Below, one piece after another: positions 23,893-36,074 of a DNA stretch of 64,000 nt. This stretch comes from Gnetum montanum. Taxonomy: Eukaryota; Streptophyta; Gnetopsida; Gnetales; Gnetaceae. A program made the translations under genes and the position numbers. The DNA lies in contig MNCI01036636.1 of NCBI GenBank assembly GCA_015680685.1, forward strand, positions 417,771 to 481,770. Direction: 5' to 3'. The notes under the pieces are model-generated. The model was given only the letters and a program-made list of their open reading frames with translations, made no database searches and was not told the origin of the DNA. Position 1 is the stretch's first letter, and every line of letters starts with the position of its first letter.

Positions 23893-25289
23893 TGTCTAGA
23901 GGATCTACCTGAGAGATGTCGACAAAGAATATGAGATACCATGGGGAACTAGACACCAACATCGCTCTTCAATGCCTACTTGGATGATGCTCTGGTATGT
24001 TTGAGAGTATTGGGAGAGTGATGTGAGGAAAGGAGTAAGGGGTGGATTTGAGGAAACAATTTCAGGGACAAAATGAGTGTGAGATGCAATGCTTTAAGAG
24101 ACTGTTTTCATAGCATGTTCCCTTATTAGAATGCTTATGAGGGAATCAACACACATGGTTGTCTTTCATTGTTAGCCTTTGATCTCTCACCAGAGTGCTT
24201 AGAGATGGTCAATTTATGGTTAGAGCAATCATAAAGTTGCATGTTGTGCCATTTGTCTTAGGCACTTTTTTTAGCTTTCTTCTCTCTTTTTTTTTTTGCA
24301 TTTTTATGCCTTTCCTTATCTATACACCTATGTTCACTTGAAAATACCCTATTGTTGTAGGATAGGTGTTTCCTCCACAAGATGAGTTGTATTACATCCA
24401 TGTGTGGTTTTGACCTACCTACAGATGCTTCCCATGGGGCGAGTTGTGTTACGCCCATCATGGACTTGACGGTTGGACATGTGAAAGGGCTTTGTACATT
24501 AGAAAAGCTTGTAGATAGGATACAAAAAATTGGAAGTATATAAGGAATGAAGGCTAAAATGGTTACAAAGGAGGAGTAGGGCATGTACTCTCAAGTTGCA
24601 AGGTTAATCAAAGTGGATACTTCGGAGCAATGTAGTGTCTTGGCTTTCGTGGTGAAATGCATTTCTAAAGAATGCCATCTTTGCTTGTATCCTACAAACA
24701 CAATAGAGAGAAAACCAGAAAATGACCATGAAGTGAAATGAGAGCAAAGTCCTGCTTGCTTTAGACATCGTTGGAGTAGTGAGTATTGTTGCTAAGGTGT
24801 GCGAAGGCTAGCATAGATCCTAGTGACGGTAAGCTAGAAATTGTGGCACCAAAGAGACTAGGAGTAGTAGTGATGCAGGTGCTTAGGATTCCTTTCCTAA
24901 GGAAAACATCATGCAGTCCAACTGTAAGGTGGGAAGCCTAATAGTTGAACGGCTCTTGGGCTTGGATGATGATGAGGGCTAGAGGATTTCAACCTTGTTG
25001 CTGGGCCACTAATAGTGCTAAGACTCTAGTAGTACGTACCAAAAACCAGAGCTACTACTAGGATGAGTGGTTGTGGTTGTTGTAGCTCTAGAAGATCAGT
25101 AATATGTCAAATGACATCTCCAGAAGATGAGCAAGATGCCAAGGGAAATGATACTACATGTGTTCTAGTGGATTTTTTCTTAGCATCCTGAACTATATTC
25201 TTGAACTACAATGTCCCGCCCCATGTTGTCTAGGGAGTTTGAAGGTGTGCACAATCACTTGTTCCTAGGGTCATGGATGTGAGCTTGGG
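23893..25289 (-). other. 3' noncoding region of B, between IN and LTR
   Basis: Collinear with 39269-40620 in A. Shared blocks include one with GATGCTTCCCATG (24425 and 39731). No conserved reading frame is seen; 24258-24584 is interrupted in A. Nothing else is recognised. Confidence 0.6.
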
Positions 25290-25580
25290 GGTGTTGCATT
25301 GTGAACCCAATTTAAGCTCTTGGTAGACCATCAGATGTGTTGATTTAAGATCCCATTAGACCATGATGTGTTAGCCTAAGGTCCTAGCAAACCATTGTGC
25401 TAGTTCAATGTCATAGTGAATGGTGGATGGCCACTTTAAATTTGTATTTCACCATGCTATGGGTGCCGATTTTACGTCATAGCCCAAGGACTTGTTGTGC
25501 TAGTTTATAGTCATAGCATACTATCCATGCCAGTTTTACATCATAGTAGATGTTCTTTTTTAGTTTTACATCATAGAAGA
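25290..25580 (+). repeat. Hairpin-repeat array S3 of B
   Basis: Six or seven imperfect units of CTAGTTTtA(A/C)GTCATAGCAGAC, many with GGTC-N6-GACC-like potential now degraded. It lies just downstream of integrase and matches 40621-40935 in A. Confidence 0.65.
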
Positions 25581-25639
25581 CAATGGTATTACCTTGCTTT
25601 GTACCTAATTTGATCCTTTGTGTCAGACATAGTATGGCT

Positions 25640-26780
25640 TGGGATATAAGTTTTTGACAGGATTTGTGAACTCGTTGCCATCCATATCAGCTAGTTTGAA
25701 GGCCCTATTCTCATAGGCTTTTGTAACAAAAAAAAGGCCTTCCCAATTGGTTTGGAATATTTTTACATGTTCACAAACAGCCTTGAGGACTAGGTGCCCC
25801 TTCTTAATTAGCCATTGGTGTAAATTGCAATGGTGCTTTTGCTGTTGTTTATCCTAGTACCATTCGATGTGTTTAAGTGTTCGGGCATGCTCCTCCTCTA
25901 TGGATTCAAGGTCAATGATCCTCGACTCATTGTTTTGAGCCTCATCTACTATGCTTGAGAGGATCATCCAAAGTGATGGAACTTGCAATTCAAGAGGTAA
26001 CACTACTTTAGATCCATAAATGAGATTGTATGGAGTCTTACCTATAGAAATTCAGCATGTCATATGGTAAGCCCACAACACGTAGAGGATTTACTCATGC
26101 CATTGGCTGTTACTACTACTGAGCATTTTTTTGAGAAGGTTGATAATGCATTTATTTGTTGCCTCTTCCTGATCATTTTCTTGTGGGTAGTATGGCGATG
26201 AAAAAGATTTCTTAATGCCAAGGTTGTCGTAAAAGGTTTTGGTTTCTGCACTACAAAATTGTGGCTCATTGTCTATAACAATAGTCATGGGAAGACTAAA
26301 CCTTATTACTATGTTATCCAAGATGAAATGGCAAACCTATTAAGATGTAGTCTTTCTCAACAAAATAGCCTCCACCCACTTTGTAAAGTACTTGGTTGCA
26401 GTGATAATGAAGCTATGGCCTGCAAAAAACTTAGGCATGATGGGTCCTATGATGTCTAGTCACCAACACTGGAATGGCCGCATGATCTATGTAGGATGTA
26501 GGTCAATGGGTGATGCATGTATGAGATTTGCATGGTGTTGACATAGATCACACATCTTAACGTTGGCAAGGTAATCTCGTTCTATGTAAGGTTAGTAGTA
26601 CCCTAGGCATCTGATTTTTGCCACCATGGCCCTAGGGGCTATTTGTCCACCACATAATCCCTTATGAACTTTGTTAACAATGTCTTGTTCTTCTTCCCCA
26701 CCAATCCAAGTTACTAATATTCCATCAAAGGAGCGCTTGCATATGGTGTTATCTCCTATGAGGACATACTATCGAGCTTG
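25640..26780 (-). pseudogene. Integrase of B
   Basis: Integrase would insert the cDNA into chromosomes. On the minus strand: zinc-finger remnant CDLCQHHA (about 26540); catalytic core with the first Asp in LDIIGPI, then ATKYFTKWVEA, the second Asp in VIDNEPQFC and Glu in PQENDQEEATNK. All three DDE positions can therefore be placed. The C-terminal part has TPYNLIYGSKVVLPLELQ, NNESRIIDLESIEEE, LHQWLIKKGHLVLKA and NWEGL. This C-terminus is typical of plant Ty3/gypsy Tat elements. Frameshifts and stops inactivate it. Confidence 0.85.
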
Positions 26781-27700
26781 CTTTCAGATTGTATCCTTTT
26801 GAGCAGATGTCAAGATATGTGGGGGTTCACTATGTTAAAGGTAAGATTTAATGTTGGCATATAATTTTTGGATATATGTTGTACTTAGAGATGCAATGCA
26901 TACTGCTTGTGTAATAGGATTTGTGATTTCTATTCTTGAAGCAAGAAAAGTGGCAAACAAGTGCGATGGCACATTCAATGCTAACGTGGTTAGCACATCA
27001 ACTATGGTATTCTCATTACGAGGCACATGTTGAACATCTAACATTGTAAAATATTTCAATAAACTATAGATCACAATAAGGTTGAAAATGTGAAGTCTTG
27101 CAAGCATAGACATCAGTGATCTGGTTGACAACTAATTATGAATCACCCTACATTGCCAAATGTTGGATCTTTTGCTCTTAGGCTGCTAAGAGGCCCCTAT
27201 GGATTCCTTCATACTTAGCTACATTTTTTGTACAAAGGAATGTAAAGTGATATGCAAAGGGTTGAATTTCCCCATAGGGACATGTAATAACTGCTACGGG
27301 GCTTCCACCTCATGTAGTTGAAGTGTTATCAAAATGTACAGTTGCTTCAAAATCAAAGGATATAGGATTTAGGTTATTGATGTGTTCATCCAGGAATTTG
27401 GGTTCTATTATTGCTCGATCATCAATGGGTGAAGTTGTGAGCTGTCTTGCTATTGCTTGACCCTTTATTGATGATTGGGCTACATAATGTAAATCAAATT
27501 CTACAGTTATAGCTTTCAATTAGGATATCCTACTACTCTCATACAAGTTGGTTATGATAGCTCGAAGTATATTTCTCTTGCATATGATGTTAACCTTGCT
27601 ACGAAACAGGTAGTGTCTCCACTTTTTTAGCATAAATAGTAGGGCGAGACAATAATTTTCTACCTCATTATACTTTCCTTTTTAAGCTATTAATGTATGG
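26781..27700 (-). pseudogene. Tandem RNase H region of B (RH plus second, Tat-type RH)
   Basis: The end of a first, degenerate RNase H (YNEVENYCLALLF, RHYLF) is followed by the connector SIKGQAIARQL. A second RNase H comes next, with HFDNTSTT (first Asp), KYEG (Glu), GDS (second Asp) and LDVQHVPRNENTIVDVLTTLAL. Two RNase H domains in this order are a mark of the plant Tat lineage, which includes Ogre. Several stops, mostly TAG; frame changes between 27300 and 27130. Confidence 0.8.
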
Positions 27701-28765
27701 CTTAACTAGTAGACCGGGATTTTGGACCCATCATCTCTTTTTTGACATAGTAATGTAGTAATAGATGTGTCTGAAGTGGAAAGGTAGATGTAGAAAGGCT
27801 TATCCCTCTATGGTGAGTAAATAGTTGGGAGATGCAAAAGATATTTCTTTAGGTTATCAAAGGCTTGTTGACATTGATCTGTCCACTTGAAGTTGATCCC
27901 CTTTTTAAGTAGGTGTTGCATGGGGTGTATCTTATCCATCAACTTCATGATAAACCTCCTAATAAACTATACACTGCATTGCAACCCACATAGCTCTTTA
28001 AGGTTTGTAGGTAATGCTAAGTTGATGATGGTCCTCACTTTATCAGGGTCCACTCGTATTCCTATTTTTGATACTATGAAACCTAGCATGCATTCGATTT
28101 TATATGGATCTGGTTATAGCTTGAGAACCCATCCATGAAGGATAGTAAGGCACGACTAGCTATAGTGTCTATAAGTTGATCAATACTTGACAATGGGAAA
28201 CCATCTTTAATCATTACTTTGTTTAATTCTCAAAAGTCTATACAAATTTGTATACCTCTAATTTTCTGAGAAACTACAATGATGTTTGATATCCATTCTG
28301 AGTAATCAACTGCCCAAATGAAACCAACTTGATAAATCTTGGTGATTTCATCATGTACGACTAGTGAAATCTTCGATTTAATTTTACAAACTTTTTGTTT
28401 GACTGGCTTGACATGCAGATCTAGGATGATGTTCTGTTGTATGAGCCACAGGTCCAGACCTGACATGTCATCATATGACCATGTAAATAATTTAATATTA
28501 TCATGGAGAAATTTTGAGATGTCTCCGTGTTCCTGTGGATGTAATAGAGAGCTAACATTCAAGGTTCTTTCTTCACCTATGGTGGTAGTTATGGAGATTT
28601 CAGTGAGAGGGTCCTCAATCACATCCTCAGCCTCTAAGTCTAAGGATTGGACTAGATGTTCAGGCTAGTCTAGAGATGTTTCTAGGGATGCTATGGTGTT
28701 GTGAGAGGATAATTCAAAGTCTACCAATTCTTGATTCAAGAATCTTGTAAATCTACACTAGGGAC
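27701..28765 (-). pseudogene. Reverse transcriptase of B with catalytic core deleted
   Basis: The N-terminal frame (28622-28230) shows KSKISLVVHDEI, YSEWISNIIVVSQK and ICIDF, the start of a Ty3/gypsy RT. It continues KDGFPLSSIDQLID, then FMDGFSSYNQIHI near 28100. The next residues, LGFIVSKIGIRVDPDK, belong past the active site. About 90 residues including the YVDD-type motif are missing. Then comes the connection segment (INFKWTDQCQQAFDNLK). Upstream of RT is a strong acceptor, so RT was probably reached by splicing from PRO. Confidence 0.85.
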
Positions 28766-28790
28766 CTGTCAAGGTCAAAGGCAAACAAAG
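28766..28790 (-). other. Candidate 3' splice site before RT (PRO-RT intron)
   Basis: Minus strand reads CTTTGTTTGCCTTTGACCTT then GACAG at 28766: a pyrimidine-rich tract ending in CAG, just before the conserved RT frame. Ogre elements are known to splice out an intron between PRO and RT. Here that intron would contain aux and arrays S1 and S2. Confidence 0.5.
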
Positions 28791-28919
28791 ATCACCATGC
28801 ATAGCCATTTTTTTCAGGTGGACCTATCATAACAAGCAAATAAACCAAGTGAAGTGATACTTGTTTGAAGCAACAACATGCAATGAATATATGTAAATCA
28901 ACAATGTAACATAAGATAA

Positions 28920-29395
28920 TTACCAGTTTAAGGTCTTAGTGGACCAAAATAATGTAATAGTTCGGTCTAAAATGTAAAATGAATGCTAAAATTGCTAATT
29001 TAAGGACATGGTAGATCACGACTGGGCTACATTGAAGAGAGAGAGCTAAAATTACCAGTTTAAGGTCATAGTGGACTGTAATAATATAAAGTTTGGTCTA
29101 AGATGCTGAAATTACAAGTTTAAGGTCATGGCAGATGCTCACTGGGCCACATTACAAATTAAAATTGCTAGTTTAAGGTCTTTGCAGACCGTAATAATAT
29201 AAGGTTTGGTTTCATATGAAAAATGAATGATAAAATTACTAGTTTAAGGTCATGGCAGACCGTTAACAAGACCACACTATAAGTTAAACTTGTTACTTTA
29301 AGGTCTTTACGAACCATCATATGACTGTATTGTAGGTTAAAATTGCTGGTTTAAGGTCTTTGCAGACCATAATAAGGTTTAAAATTTGTAAATGT
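28920..29395 (+). repeat. Hairpin-repeat array S2 of B
   Basis: About nine units of GCTAGTTTAAGGTCATGGCA followed by GACC, spaced about 45-65 bp. Each holds GGTC-N6-GACC, a 4-bp stem with a 6-base loop. It lies between RT (minus) and the aux promoter (plus). Confidence 0.8.
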
Positions 29396-29529
29396 AGAGA
29401 AAAAATATTGGTGGGCCTACTTATGATGTTGTTGATGAGTGCTATGCCATAGTGGGACTATGTTTCAATAGTGCTACGTTGCAGTGGTATCCTGCATTAC
29501 CTAGAACGTGAAAGTAACAAGTATTTTAC

Positions 29530-29560
29530 TAGGTCAGCTATAAATAGGGGATTACCCCCT
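29530..29560 (+). promoter_or_regulatory. Promoter of aux in B
   Basis: TATAAATA at 29539-29546 is followed by GGGGATTACCCCC, a short palindrome. The T1 counterpart near 9860 (minus) keeps GGGGATTAACCCC but its TATA has decayed. It drives the strand opposite to pol. Confidence 0.65.
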
Positions 29561-31449
29561 AGTGAACTTGTCATTTCCATTGTCAGATCACACACTCAGA
29601 GTGTAGCACAATCAAACCAAGATAAAGTATAATGGAAATAGCTGGTACTATTGATTTGTGAATGCGGTAATGGTGTACAAAGGCAAACACAAGCATTGGG
29701 GACTAGCCAAGGTGGATGGAGTGAGGGACCCTCTAGGATGCCTATCCAAGGTGCACGTTGAGGTGTAGCAAGAGGCTCCATCTGCTTGGTAAGTCATTAC
29801 ACTACCATTTTTTCCATTATGTGATGCATCGGGTTAGATCACCATTGCCATTATTGTTGTTATTTTTGCAACTATTATTACTATTTTTTTGTTGCTATTT
29901 TGGCCACTATTCCATGGTTATCACTACTCAGCTGCAACGACCGTATGGTTGCTAAGCTATGACTACATGTAGTACTATCCTGGCCACCACTGTTAAGAAT
30001 GGTGACTATGCTATCATAGGGGTTTGGGTGCTTCTGGATGATGTAGCGCACACTTGGCATAGCATAACACCCTTAGAGAGGTTTGTTTATTTGCAAAGTT
30101 TTTGGGATAGCATGACACATGCTTGGCGTAGTGTAGCACAAGCTATTTCATGCAGTAGGGTAGGGTTGGACAACAGGGGCACTATGAATTCTTTTTCAGC
30201 TACACTGTTAAGACTAACATTTTTGTTGTTGTTACGATACATTGTTATATTGTGTCTATTATACTTATTCCATTCCTACACTGCATGGGGTGTAGTCATC
30301 TTGCTAGGTTGCACATAGCATAGTTGTCACACTTGTGTGAAAGTGTAATTGTTACACTACACTATATAAGGCATGTTTACTATGTCATGTTGTGTAGTGC
30401 ATGACTGTTATAGTGTGGGGTGCACCTGCTATGTTACACTATGTGGGTCTTAACTGCTATGCTACACTACACTAATGTTTAACTCTATTTTATCTGGGAC
30501 ATGTTGTTTCATGCCAAAGAAAAATTTGTAAGTGGAGGTTTACTATACACTACATTAGTAATCATTACTTGAACACAGTGCTAACATTTGATGTTTTGTC
30601 ATGCAATGTCATGTTGAAACCCATTTTGATTATCCTTAAGGTGGTAGGAGTCCTCTACTACCTTATTGAACCCATGGCCAATACCCCCGACCACATGCAT
30701 GGGTAGGGTAGCAGGTAATTTGGTTCTAGGAGGGTGCACAAGACTTCCTAGAGTTCCTCCTTCACCATTTTAGTGTGATTTTATGATCACACTTATCAGT
30801 TGAGATAGAAACTATGCTTATGGAAACATTTTTGCACAGGGAAACCATGGCATTCTGAAGTTCATGGTTGATGGGTCGATTGGGGTCAAAGGGGTAGAAG
30901 GCTCAAACCAACGCCCAAGGGGCTTGAGGCACCTAAGTTGGATTTGGGACATGCCTAAATACAAATGCTACCACTTGTACAACACACTGTATGTTGACCG
31001 TCACATGGGCACCTACTTTCAGAACTCACCAGGAAGCATTTATTGTGCCAGTGATTGAGTCCAGTGAAGGTATTTTAACATGTTATACTAGAAAAAAATG
31101 CTTACTATATTCTTGCATGTTACTTGATTTTATATCGATGAGGGTGGTCTTCACAGTAACACAGATACCTTGGTGTTGGCCCAAACAGCTCTACAAGAGT
31201 TATCCTCTACTAGGAATGTGTTTCTTGGTGTGATAGAATGACTTGTTCTTGACTTAAAACCTATCCAACTAGGTATTCTAAATTCTATGGGAAATGTTAA
31301 GAATTTGGCTAGTTGGATAGTTAATGGGCATTACATCGACAAATTATCTTTGAAGACATTCTGGTGAAACTTCCATCATTTCCTATATCTTTTAAGCTTG
31401 ATATGTTAAACCTTGTATTTTTTTCTTATGTGTTCAAGTGATGGTACAG

Positions 31450-33885
31450 TTTTTACCTTTGCTAAATTTCTTGTTTGTTGCTAATTAATGCAGTAGCAAA
31501 GTAATCCCAAAAGGTCACTTGTGATCACCTCTGGGCATGACAATACTAACCTCTTCTTCAAGTACAGGGAGGTGGAGGAGACTCAGCGTTGGATCTGAAA
31601 TGGGGCCCCAGCCACCTTTGCTCACAACATTCAAGAGGTTGGGATCATGGATTTTTTCTCACTTTACACCTAATTTTCTTGGCTGTAGAAATGCTTTTCC
31701 TAGTTGATTCCTTCTTCGAGAAGGCTGACCTCTTCTGCACGTGTTCAAAATGTGTAGATGGTGTTCAAAATTAATGACCAACTATTTGTGGATCTTTTTT
31801 ATGTTCCTTCTGATGGTCTCCCTGTAAGAGAAAAATCTAGAAAAGATGCAAACCATCATGGTGATATTGAGGAATGGCTAGGGACAAGCAAGGACTAAAA
31901 TGGGATTTACATCCACAAGTTCAAGCTAGTCGTGCTCCAAATAGTTTCCCTTGTCTTTTGTGCCCATGCTTTCCATAAGCTACTCTCCCAAGGAAAAATC
32001 CTTAGAGTGTAGTAGGCTTGGATATTGAGGGAGGTCATGGAGGAAGGGACCTATTACAATTGAGCCAGGTACCTTCCAAAAGGCTTACATGCTAAGATGG
32101 TCAAGCTTCGTGAGAACCTTGACTCTCGTTCCAATGTGTACTATGCCTTTTTTATAAGTTTCTTGTGATGGTTTGCAAAATTCCTAGTGGTTCATGAAAA
32201 TGGTGCTTGGGTACAACAAGATTGTAACCAAATATCTAATTTTCCTTTGCTATCTTTCTTGTTTGTTTCTAATCAGTGCAGTAGCGAAGAAATCCCAAGA
32301 TATCATAATGATCACCTCTGGGCTTGACGATACTAACCTCTTCTTCAAGTATGGGGAGGTGGAGGAGACTCTGTGTTGGCTCTAAAATGGGGCCCCAGCC
32401 ATCCTTGTTCACAACATTCAGGAGGTTGGGCTCATGGANCGTGTTGGCTCTAAAATGGGGCCCCAGCCATCCTTGTTCACAACATTCAGGAGGTTGGGCT
32501 CATGGATTTGTTTTTGGCTGTAAACCCAAGTGTCCCAGCTACAGAAATGCTTTCCCTAGCTGATTCCTTTTCTAAGAAGGTCAACCACATCCACACATGT
32601 GTTCACAATGTGTAGGTGGTGTTTGAAATTAATGATCAACTATTTGTAGATCTTTTTAATGTTCCTTATGATGGTATTCCTATAGGTGAAAAATATAGAA
32701 ATGATTCAAACCATCAAGGGGATATTGAGGAATGGCTAGGAACAAGCAAGGACTGAAAGGGAATTTAGATCCATAAGGTCAAGCTAGTGGTGGCCCAAAC
32801 AGTTTATCTTGTCTTCCGTGCCCATGCTTTCCCTAAGCTACTCTCCAAAGGAAAAATTCTTGGAGTGGATCAGGCTTGGATAATGAGGGTGTTCATGAAG
32901 GAAGGGACCCATTACAACTAGGCCAGGTACCTTTTAGAAGGCTTACATGCTGAGATGATCAAGCTTCCTGAGAACCTTGACTCTCATTTCAATGTATACT
33001 ATGCCTTTTTCATAGCTTTCTTGAAATGGTTTATAGAATTCTTGGTGGTCCATGAAAATGGTGCATAGGTAAAGTAGGATCATAACCAAATATCTAATTT
33101 TTCCGTTACTAACTTTCTTGTTTGTTTCTAACCAGTGCAGTAGCGAAGGAATCCAAACAGGTCACAGTGATCACCTCTACGTGTGACAATACTAACCTCT
33201 TCTTCAAATATGGGGAGGTGGAGGAGACTCAGCATTAGCTTTGTAATGGGGCATGAACCACCCTTGTTCACAATGATTAGTTGGTTAGGCTCATGGATTT
33301 GTTTCTAGCTATAAACCCAAGTTTTCCTATTGCAGAAATGCTTTCCCTAGCCAATTTCTTCTCTGAGAAGGCCAACCACTTCCGCACACGTGTCTACAAT
33401 GTGCTAGTGGTGTTCAAAATTAATGATTAGCTATTTATATATTTTTTCATTGTTCCTTCTGATGGTCTTCCTATATGAGAAAAATCTAGGAAAGATGAAA
33501 ACCATTAAGGGGATATCGAGGAATGGCTAGGGATAAGCAAGGATGGAAAGGAGATTTACATCCATAAGGTCAAGCTAGTGATGACCTAAATAATTTTCCT
33601 TGTCTTCCCTTCAAATGCTTTTCCTAAGCTACTCTCCCAAGGAAAAATCCTTATGCTTGGATAATGAGGGAGGTTATGAAGGAAGGAACCCATTACAACT
33701 AGGCTAGGTCCCTTTCAAAAAGCTTATGTGCTTAGATGGTCAAGCTTCGTGAGAACCTTGACTCTTGTTTTAATGTTTACTATGTCTTTTTCGTAGCTTA
33801 CTTGTGACAGCTTGCAGAATTCTTGGTGGTCTATAAAAATGGTGGCTGGGTATAGCAGGATTAGAACCAGATATCTAAGCCATGG
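31450..33885 (+). repeat. Tandem triplication of aux exon 4
   Basis: Three units of about 790 bp, each starting in the upstream intron with TTTCTTGTTTGTTTCTAA and the acceptor GTGCAG. Exon starts are at 31494, 32282 and 33141. The second spacing is inflated by a 68-bp assembly duplication. Units 1 and 2 run from exon back into intron at NQIS; only unit 3 continues into the rest of the gene (ISKPWICHVF). Single in T1 and A. Confidence 0.85.
32373..32506. other. Likely assembly join: 66-bp duplication around an N
   Basis: 32373-32438 and 32441-32506 are identical and flank the n at 32439. Unmerged contig ends closed with one N would give this. Confidence 0.85.
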
Positions 33886-33987
33886 ATTTGCCATGTTTTT
33901 TGCACCACCCAGTCCTAGGACTCCTCGAAAGCTATTGAAGAATCACTCTCAATAACGATGAGGGATCAAGTGGCACAACCCTTTTGT

Positions 33988-34079
33988 GCCTGGGATAGTG
34001 TGGGAGAGGCATCTCCCATTAACATAGGCAATNCGCCTGGGATAGTGTGGGAGAGGCATCTCCCATTAACATAGGCAAT
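33988..34079. other. Likely assembly join: 45-bp duplication around an N
   Basis: 33988-34032 and 34035-34079 are identical and flank the n at 34033, the same pattern as at 32439. Confidence 0.85.
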
Positions 34080-36074
34080 GTGTTAATGGGGGAACAGCTC
34101 ATTGTAGAAATAGTGAAGGAGAGGTTGCAACATAAGAAGTCTCGTCCTGCAGAAGAGCCTCCTTGTATGAAGGAAGAGAGGGGAAAAGGCTATGAATCAA
34201 AGTCCACAGAGTGCAACCCCAGGTTAGTAAGTGTGCTTGGCTATTCTATTAGTATAGCACTTGGTATGCTGTGCTACGCTAGGTAGCGTTGCATAGCATA
34301 GCACCTATTTAAAGTTAGAGTACCCTGCTTACTGTAATAATGTTTTATCAGTAGAAGAAGAAGAAGAAGAGGAAGAGGCTTTAGCCCCTGGAACATGGGT
34401 GCCTGCTAAAGAGGATGAAGAGGCCTTAGCCACAAAAGAAGAGGTTCCTACTGTAGAGGAAGAGATCCCCATTGATGACCTTTTTGGTGAATGTGGTTCA
34501 GTACCTAAGGGGTACATGAGTGTTGAGGACACCACCACACTTTTGGATCAGCTGGAAATATAGGGGCTTCAATTTGATGCTGGTGATTTTGACTACTTGT
34601 TTAAAAGTGTGTCAATAGGTGACCCCCCTACTATCACCACTAAGGGTTTGCCAGGTAAGAGCTTAACACTATCATTTACATTATTGATCATCTTTGTTGT
34701 TTTCCTCTCCACCATGTCTAACATGTTTTATTGTGTAATAAACACCACTGTTGATGCCCCTAGCCCTTCTTCTTCGATCCATATCTAACCCTGGATTGAG
34801 GCCCCTGACAAATTTACTTTTATGAAGGGGGTAGTCAATGACATGATCAATCTCCTATGGTAGATCTATTTGGAGATTGACATGCTAAAATTTCTATGCT
34901 AGGATCTCTACATTGTTGCAATTTTGCTATGTCACTATTGGCTAACGCTTTTCCATGTATGGTTTATAGCCTCTCATCCTAAGTGGGATCCTATGTAAGC
35001 CGTTGAGGTCAATGTTTTGCCTAAACTTCCACCAGAGGTAGTTGAGGTACATCATCACATATATGATGAAGCAAGTAAATGTGCGTTGTACTCAGCATGC
35101 TCCTTATGGGAGTGTAGGCATGCAAATGAGGACCTCTGGAAGTGGGTTCAGAAACTTGAGAAGGAGAAGGACAACCTAACTACTAAGCTAGGGGATCTCC
35201 AATCTAGGAATGAATTTCTATTGTGTTAGGACACTTACAATGGCAGTTGGCATATGACCATTATCGACTATGCAAGGTATTCGACAACCATGAGGCCACT
35301 CGTGAGATCATTGAATAGCACATGCAAATGGACCTTCTTGCCTAGAAGAACCAAGACTAAAAGGATTATAGTGCAAAGGTTTATAAATAGGGATAGTTAC
35401 AAAAGAACCATAAGCACATGTATAAAATGGAACGTATCACCTATTGTAAAAAATGCCAAGATGCAATCATTGAGTTGCATACCCACAAGCTATTCCTTGA
35501 TGTCATTGGTGCTTCTAGAGCTTATGAAAAGTTCATGCAATAGGTGATGGTCAATGAATCTCCCAAAAGGGAAATGACCCTACTGCCGGTGAGACCACCA
35601 CTTCCAGCTTTTCTCTAGGACCACCCAGATGGATAGCTATGGAAAAAGGGAAGGTTGCAACAAGCCTTAATCTAGGAGATAGGAATTGGGCCAACCTCAC
35701 TAAGGAGGAGATCCTACGATGTCTTGCAGTTGGCATGGATAGAATACCCTCTAAAATGAACATGGGGCCATCACGGGTTAGTCACTTTTTGTTGTGTTAG
35801 AGTTTATTTTCTAAAAGCCTTTGTTGTAGCTTTGATTCATTGTTTTATTTTCTTTCTTACATAGGATTTGAATGAATATGCAAGACCTAATGAAATAGGG
35901 AATGATGGTGTGGATGAAGACTCATAGTGTGGTGACACGAGATTTTTATTTTTGTCTTTGAATTTAAAAATTTTTGTAAACATTATTGATTGACATTAAA
36001 TGAAGAATATAATGTGAAAGAATATGTTGCAGTTTGGTTAATGTGGTATATTTATTTTTATTCTTTGTCTTTTT

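Larger units (their letters stand above)
29570..35927 (+). pseudogene. Antisense multi-exon accessory gene (aux) of B
   Basis: Most complete copy of the unrecognised gene. Exon 1 is about 29570-29788 (donor GTAAGT). Exon 2 starts at 30840 after TTTTTGCACAG (LKFMVDGSIG, LRHLSWIWDMP, YNTLYVDRHMGTYF). Exon 3 is about 31120-31403 (IDEGGLHSNTDT, DILVKLPSFPISFK; donor GT now AT). Exon 4 is triplicated from 31494 (NLFFKYGEVEET, NPSVPA, EINDQLFVDLFNVP, EWLG, HAFPKLL, FLVVHENGA). An intron at 34223-34351 has clean borders. An acidic exon follows (VEEEEEEE, GTWVPAKED; donor GTAAGAGC at 34655). A coiled-coil exon lies at 35000-35230 (SACSLWECRHANEDLWKWVQKLE), then the last exon 35865-35927. Stops are mostly TAG. 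Large intron 1 (29789-30839) holds no conserved frame. Likely a cellular-style spliced gene; function unknown. Confidence 0.7.

Noticed and set aside
29959-30318. 119-codon open frame on the plus strand
   Set aside because: It falls in the first large intron of aux in B, has no counterpart frame in T1, and its composition (hydrophobic runs, low complexity) looks random.
34329-34538. Ser-rich frame on the minus strand
   Set aside because: It is the antisense shadow of the Glu-rich aux exon.
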